A stretch of 64,000 bases of DNA from Microbotryomycetes sp. JL201 (lineage: Eukaryota; Basidiomycota; Microbotryomycetes). The stretch is from assembly GCA_033819885.1 (NCBI GenBank), contig JAQYUZ010000053.1:47698-111697 (forward strand), in the 5' to 3' direction. A program made the position numbers and the translations under genes. Positions 58,728-64,000 of this stretch are shown here, in pieces; the first letter of the stretch is position 1; each line of letters begins with the position of its first letter. The notes under the pieces were generated by a model. That model saw only the letters and a list, made by a program, of their open reading frames with translations, made no database searches and had not been told where the DNA came from.

Positions 58728-61264
58728 TTACTTTCGTTTCTTGTGCTTCTTGGGTACTAAAATGCCATCGGCAGCACCGGAAAACACGGCCTTGCTCCTC
58801 TTTTTGATTTTGCCGCTGTTCCATGGCGTCGCAACATTCTGCTTCTTAATCTCAACGTCGCTAGGGATATCGTCGTCGCTGCTGTCACCAATGACAGCTC
58901 GCAGCTGGGCAACTTTCTGACTTGTCATAGCTTGTTCCTTTGCGCAGGCAGTGTCCTTTTTGTGTGACGAAGCCTTGTCGACGTGTTCTCTCCGCTTCGT
59001 TCTTGGCGGAGACGACACTTGAACGCTGTCTGAATCAGAATCGTTCCGAGCACTGGCCATGCTCGCAGTCGGTTTCAGTACCTTTTGGTCGGATGCTGGA
59101 TTCTTGATACTAAGTGCAGACTCGTTCTCGCTCGAACTCATGCAAGCAGGCGTGTCTCTCGTTGCTACCGGTACGTCCAAAGTCTGCTGCAAACCAAACT
59201 TCTTGAAGATGGCAGCCGACTTATTCTGGGCCGTTTCTGCAGTCACCGACTCTTGCTTGCGATCCATTCCTTCACCGAGCCCAGGAGAAGGCTGACGAAT
59301 TGAACGCTTTTCCGACAAGTCGATTTCGCAGGCCAAGCTCTTCTGATCTCCCACTTCTTCATCCGACTCGCGAGGTCGCTGAGTTGCAACCAGGCTGAAT
59401 TCGGCGTCGTCGTCTTTCGCAGATACTGACGGAAACATGGCTCGACCGTATGCTCTACTTTCCTCGCACAACACTCGACCCTCTTCCGCGTCTTCTAAGC
59501 CATTGTCTTGCATGATGAGCATAACAGCCGTCTCGGGGACAAGCACGCGTCGCATGAACCAGTCCTTGTCGAGCGGCGCGATTCTCTTGCTCGTCACTAG
59601 GTCACAGTCGTTGTAAAACATCTGAGCGAGGTGGTCCGACAAGAAGTCTTTGCCTCTCGAGCCATAGCTAAAATGTCGCAGTCAGCTTGCTGCGTTTCCC
59701 GACATACACGCACAACTCACTACCCAGGCTGTTCAATCTCAAAAGACTCGTATTCGCTCATGACAGTCTTGACTTTGCGACCCTTTGCTAACCATTCGTT
59801 CTTCGCGATTTCGAAAAAGTGGCTTGGTTGTTCGCCGCGGATAATATTCAAGATGCGATCTTGCAAGCGATCGATACGCCTGATCAAGCAATTCTCAGTC
59901 ATCCGTAATGTCTCATTGCGCTTGAGCTCCATACCGCGAAAGATTTTGCCAGTCAATCGACTTTGGCCAGCCTCTGGCCTTGCCTTCGGGAATGACGACC
60001 GCTTCGTCCTCGTGCATTCGGCAAAAGCTGGCTGTTTGAGCAGAAGGCAGTCGCTTTGCCAAAGGATTCAAAGCTGTCGGCCTGTCCTCGACGAGGTCGA
60101 GACTGAGCAGATAATTTTTTAGTTTGAGCAACGTTGGCGACGGTTGCGATGGCATTGTTCGGCTACAGAAAGGACAAAGAGTTCTCGGATCGATTTGAAT
60201 GTCTGCATGGAGGACGTGGGTTTCAGCAGCGGCTGCTCACCCATTGAGATCCGAAGTTTACCCTCAGCCAGCAAAGGATCGAGGCTCTTTTCGCGCTTGT
60301 TCTGGGCTTCGTCATCAGACTCGATCACGCGTTGCTTCAGCCGCTTGTCCTTTTGTTCAATTTCCCTTTGGTGCTCGAGCTCTGCATCGTAGGCTCGAAG
60401 CTGTTGCTCCTTCTCTTTGTTAAACATTGCGCGCAAGTTGTACTTGTCATCGTTCTTCTCCTCCGATGCCGACGTGGCGCCTACCTGGGGCGACTTTGGC
60501 GGAGAGTTGCTGACGAAGACAATTACGATCACCTCCACAGCCCAATGTAGTACCGAAAAGAGAGCTTACCAGAGGTCGATTTCGACAGGCTCGCCGCCCA
60601 ATTTGGCCTTGTTCTTGGCGACTGTTTCAGGTGCGGACTGAAACTTAGTCGGCATTGTGACTGAAGTCTTTGTTGAAGACGTTGATATGCCGTCAAAACT
60701 TGGGCTTGCGAACGAAACAATATCGCTGCTGCCACCTGCCGAAGACGACAGTCGCTCGGCTTCGCGTTTGCGCTTGCGTTCCTCTGCCTTGCGTCTTTCG
60801 GCTGCCTGCCGCTTAGCTTCTCTTTCGTTGAGACTATCGAGCTTGGCGTCTTGTTCCCTCCGAGCCAATGCCAGCTTTCTCGCCTCTTCGAGGTCTCGCC
60901 TCGCGGTAGATTCTCGTGCTGCAGCGTAGGCGTGTGACATGTCAAAGTCGTTCTCCATCGTGTATGCGTTTCCAGTCTGAGTGTTGCGATGATACGAAAT
61001 GTCTTGTCGGTGCTGTGAGGCCTGCCGGTAGTCCTGCCGGTCCTCATGCGGTCGTGAGCTTCTCCAGCGGTGTCCATCATGTCTAGTATTGTTGGAGCTG
61101 CCGTCTGCTCTACTGTGATGGTGTGCCGGCGCGTTCCTGTGCTCCTGCGGATCGCGAGAGCCTTCTCGAGGGACGGCGATTGGCTTGCCGTTCGCGGGGC
61201 CGGGCCTCTTGTACTGCTGCCACTTGGTCATGCCCTTGCCGAGCGCCTCTTTGTGGGCGTACAT
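58728..61264 (-). CDS. RTC4: RTC4-domain protein
   Basis: Related to yeast Rtc4 (restriction of telomere capping), a nuclear protein of unclear mechanism. Exons 61264-60570, 60509-60241, 60202-59935, 59879-59724 and 59667-58728 give 775 residues. The Rtc4-like domain is in the middle: CPFCSRTMPSQPSPTLLKLK, FCRMHEDEAVVIPEG, ARGWPKSIDWQNLSRRIDRL and the terminal YGSRGKDFLSDHLAQMFY. Flanks are long and charged. The N-terminus has an Arg/Glu coiled coil (LEEARKLALARREQDAKLDS). The C-terminus is Ser/Lys-rich and ends PKKHKKRK, a nuclear signal. The intron 60203-60240 is 38 nt. Orthology to RTC4 is by domain only. Confidence 0.75.
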
Positions 61265-61489
61265 GGCCTGTGGCGCGCACCGCGCCCTGTCGGACCGAAA
61301 GATGTCGTGGAAAAGCACTCGCGTCGCGTCGCGTGACTGGCTTTGCAAAGACGCCGTGGTCGGCTTACCCAGTAGCTTGCATGTGAAAGCCTGTATCGTA
61401 GCTACATACTGTAGGCCCGCTGAATATTTGCGTAAAGTTGAGGTTCTAAGCACGTGACTCTGTTGCTTTCGCCGTCGACACCTGCAACG

Positions 61490-63123
61490 ATGCAGGGCTA
61501 CACTGTCGACGCAAACAGCGTATGTCATGCTCATCCATGCGACGAAATTATCTGCTCACGAGTGTAAGGGACAGCCGGCGATCGCGCCGCCTCCCATCGC
61601 CAAGGACTCGCCATACGCGGCAGCGCAGATTGCGTTTCAGCAAGAGGCTGCATTTCTCCCGCGATCGGCAATACTTCAGCCGCCACCGGCGGTACAGAAG
61701 CACGCGGCTGACTCGCCAGCTCCTCAAGAGTCTGCCGTTGGCTATGCAACGAGTGACGACGGCTCAGAACTGTATATTCCCGGTCTCACGTCGACCAGTC
61801 TTTTTACAGAGATTCCCGATGCAAGCCTTGCACCCCATTCTGGACCGGCTTAAGCTGACCTCGCTCGCTGCCAGTCGGATTCTATTGCTGCTCTGGTCGA
61901 AAAGTATATTCCACCGCAGAACCGTCCAGCAAGAGACTTGTCAGGAGATTGGCAAGGACACACGATCGATGAACTGATAGTACGCCGAACGATTAATCGC
62001 CGAGAGACGGTGTTGACGCAGGCGCCCTCAGGCCGCGCGCAAGTGGCGCGCAATCGCCAGATATTGCCACGATACAATCTTGGACGCGTCACCCGAACAG
62101 ACTTCTTATCTTTTAGCCGTGCGTTGTGACTATCCGCCAAAGACGAATGACGAGCTGACCGTCCGCTTTCGCAGTTGTGGTGCCTGCGCTTGCAAGCAAT
62201 CTTACGCTTGCGTCTCGTCGAACAGTTCGCGGCCGAGGTCGTGGCAATAGCTGCGCTGATGCCCGAACCGCCGCAAGGCCGCAACTTTCACGCCCTCGTG
62301 CCTTTCGAGCTCCGCGTGTACCAAGTCAACGTTCTCGCTTTGCGCGGCAACAGCAAGGCGGCCCTCACTGAATACAGCTTTCTCATCAAAGCTTGCAAGG
62401 CAGAAATGTGGGCCGCTCAGGATGCACACGACGAGGTATCTACGGAAACGTGGCGGAAACGCGCGGACCGTGTAGCCGGGATGCTTTGCAGTGCCATGCA
62501 AGACATGCAGGTACGTGTTGAGCTGAATTATTTACCTACAGTTGCTGATGTCGCCCTTTTACAGGCAAATGCTTCATGTCTCAATCAGCTTCGCACGAGA
62601 GGCGATATCACACGGTCTCCGGCCCTTCTGCAAGCTGTGACGAGATATCACGTTGCCACTGGTAATGTGACGACCGCTCAAAACGTTTTCACGCCTGCAG
62701 ACGCCTCCACGTCCAACGTACAAGTGCAGAAAGCACAAGTGTTGGCTCACGTTGGTAATGGCGCCTGGACCGAAGCGGAGAAAGCGCTGAGAATGCTGGT
62801 CAAGGTCGATCCTCGCGATGTTGAAGTGAGCTGTACCCAATCCGTTCGAGAACCTTTGTTGACACTTGAAGCAGGCGCGAAGCAACCTCGCTGTCGTCCT
62901 CTTGTTCATGTCACGCTTACAAGATGCCATTCAAGTCTACCAAGAGCTCATCAAAGATATGCCTGAAGCGGCATACGCATCAGAGACGGTCTTGTTCAAC
63001 TTGGCGACGCTACTCGAGCTAAGAACCGAGGCTGCAACGGCGAGCAAGATAAGGTTGCTCAATGGCGTGGCCGCACGAGGTGTTCAAGGCTTGCGTGCCG
63101 GCTGTCTCAAATTGATTTTATGA
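61490..63123 (+). CDS. TRAPPC12: TRAPPC12-like TPR protein
   Basis: Likely subunit of the TRAPPIII tethering complex acting in ER-Golgi and autophagy traffic. Exons 61490-61519, 61569-61820, 61875-61979, 62032-62118, 62175-62510, 62565-62825 and 62875-63123 give 439 residues. Markers: DSIAALVEKYIPPQNRPARD, ARKWRAIARYCHDTILDASP, LWCLRLQAILRLRLVEQFAA, HALVPFELRVYQVNVLALRG and the C-terminal VLFNLATLLELRTEAATASK. TPR-like helices fill the second half. The intron after IPD lacks any nearby GT and uses GC (GAT|GCAAGC, 61821). Divergent from the RTC4-domain gene, 225 bases apart. Confidence 0.85.
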
Positions 63124-63407
63124 TCCTGGCTGTATGCTTGTTGTTGTATTTGAAAAGGCGGATCTTGGAAGGTTGAGGAGGGCACGAAAGACGAGCGCCT
63201 ACGGGGTGCGGCATGCATCGGGTTTTCGGTCTGTTCGAGGCAACCTTTTACGATCACTTATGGGTGGGAAGTACATCGTAACCGTTCATGCACAGATGGT
63301 CGAGATGTCACGCGAAACCTAGAGCTTGCTTGATTGGACACAATCACGAACCCGCTGAACACGAGGCAACACCAATTGCGGCAGAGAAGCCGTTGACTGT
63401 CTACCAC

Positions 63408-63536
63408 CTGTCGGAGTCCAACATTGTTGAAGCCAAAGCTCGCAAAGCTTAGGAATCTTCTTCGTCCGTAATGGATTTGTTCTTCCCCCAATCTATCCTG
63501 TAGATGACCAAGTGAGCAATTGCATTGGATAGTTTA
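63408..63536 (+). repeat. Dispersed repeat (copy 3, ~130 bp)
   Basis: Starts TGTCGGAGTCCAACATTGTT and ends TTGCATTGGATAGTTT. Matches 47225-47352 along its length with scattered substitutions. A fragment of the same 3' end is repeated 165 bp downstream. Confidence 0.7.
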
Positions 63537-63667
63537 ATTAGAGAAGAAAAATGGATGCGGCGAACATTCGCCGAGTTCCTGAGCGCTGGTTGTCGGCGCG
63601 GTCACGCGTTCATAGGCCTGAGAAAAAGGCTGACCTTCTTTGCACGAATTGGATGGTTTGATTGGAC

Positions 63668-63702
63668 AGATGACCAAGTCATCAATTGCCATGGAAAGTT
63701 TG
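63668..63702 (+). repeat. Dispersed repeat fragment (copy 4)
   Basis: GATGACCAAGTCATCAATTG followed by CCATGGAAAGTTTG matches the 3' end of the repeat found at 17193, 47322 and 63504. Confidence 0.6.
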
Positions 63703-63757
63703 TTTAGGGAAAAAAAAACGACAATGCACTGCCCGCCCCGTCGTGGCAAAAAAGGTT

Positions 63758-63864
63758 TGACATCAGTGGGACTCGAACCCACGCCTCTTGCGAGACCAGG
63801 AAGTTCGCTATGCGAACAAGCTGAAGCTTGAATCTGGCGCCTTAGACCGCTCGGCCATGATGCC
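63758..63864 (-). tRNA. tRNA-Leu (CAA) with intron
   Basis: Minus strand. Acceptor stem GGCATCA/TGATGTC (one G-U pair), discriminator A. The D-arm GGCCGAGCGGTCTAAGGC is typical of class II leucine tRNAs. The anticodon loop starts CCAGA TTCAAG, anticodon CAA, followed by an intron of about 24 nt containing CAGCTTGTTCGCATAGCGAA. The variable arm TCTCGCAAGAGGC and T-arm GTGGG TTCGAGT CCCAC are intact. The base pair closing the anticodon loop reads A-C. A T6 run downstream is the terminator. Confidence 0.93.
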
Positions 63865-64000
63865 CATGGAAACAAATTGGTTACAAACATATATATACCT
63901 GCTATACTTTTCTTGCAGCAAAATAGGCAATCAAGATTCTCTTGATTGGAGCCCCACAGTGTTGGACTGTGCCTTGCATGTTCCTTCCTGCATAACTGCA

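Larger units (their letters stand above)
63124..63757. other. Repeat-bearing interval before tRNA-Leu
   Basis: About 630 bases between the TRAPPC12-like stop and tRNA-Leu. It contains two repeat copies (63408-63536 and 63668-63702), which appear as a partial tandem. No gene recognised. Confidence 0.5.

Overview
The window is nuclear DNA of a fungus, most probably a basidiomycete. The proteins are fungal: an Arg2-type N-acetylglutamate synthase, Kar9/GAS2, Rtc4 and UPF0662 families, and a fungal-type cystathionine beta-lyase. The genes are cut by many small introns, mostly 45-85 nt, and are packed at about one per 2.4 kb on both strands. I do not assign a genus. Exon joins were read by hand from splice sites and frame closure. 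Most models close exactly in frame.

Layout, left to right. 0-18 kb: SPT5 (runs off the left edge), RPL31, mitochondrial EF-Tu, a small secreted cysteine-rich protein, an unknown basic/Ser-rich protein, ARG2, an unknown helical protein, a mercaptopyruvate sulfurtransferase, isopentenyl-diphosphate isomerase, mitochondrial uS7, then about 2.3 kb with a Pol III tRNA-like gene, a dispersed repeat and a hairpin element. 18-33 kb: ARP8 (INO80 complex), an Mpv17/PMP22 protein, a protein with two FCP1-like domains, a multi-pass membrane protein, the splicing factor PRP17/CDC40 and a C2H2 zinc-finger protein. 33-47 kb: a coiled-coil protein, a gene-poor 2.5 kb stretch, the centromeric histone CENP-A, an acidic coiled-coil protein, a single gene encoding cystathionine beta-lyase joined to mevalonate kinase, the SF3b subunit RDS3/PHF5A, a J-domain protein and an intron-containing tRNA-Pro. 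47-64 kb: DBP4, a Kar9/GAS2 microtubule protein, an S9 peptidase, a UPF0662 protein, an RTC4-domain protein, a TRAPPC12-like protein and a tRNA-Leu flanked by repeats.

The two most notable signals are these. (1) One uninterrupted reading frame joins a sulfur-amino-acid PLP enzyme to mevalonate kinase, with the junction inside a single exon. (2) GC-AG introns are unusually common: about a dozen of roughly 110 modelled introns need a GC donor, usually GCAAGT or GCGAGT, for the conserved protein to stay in frame. Lesser signals are a tandem FCP1-like protein, two introns of about 30 nt, tiny exons in RDS3, a dispersed repeat that recurs beside all three Pol III genes, and a 16-bp direct repeat around a strong hairpin.
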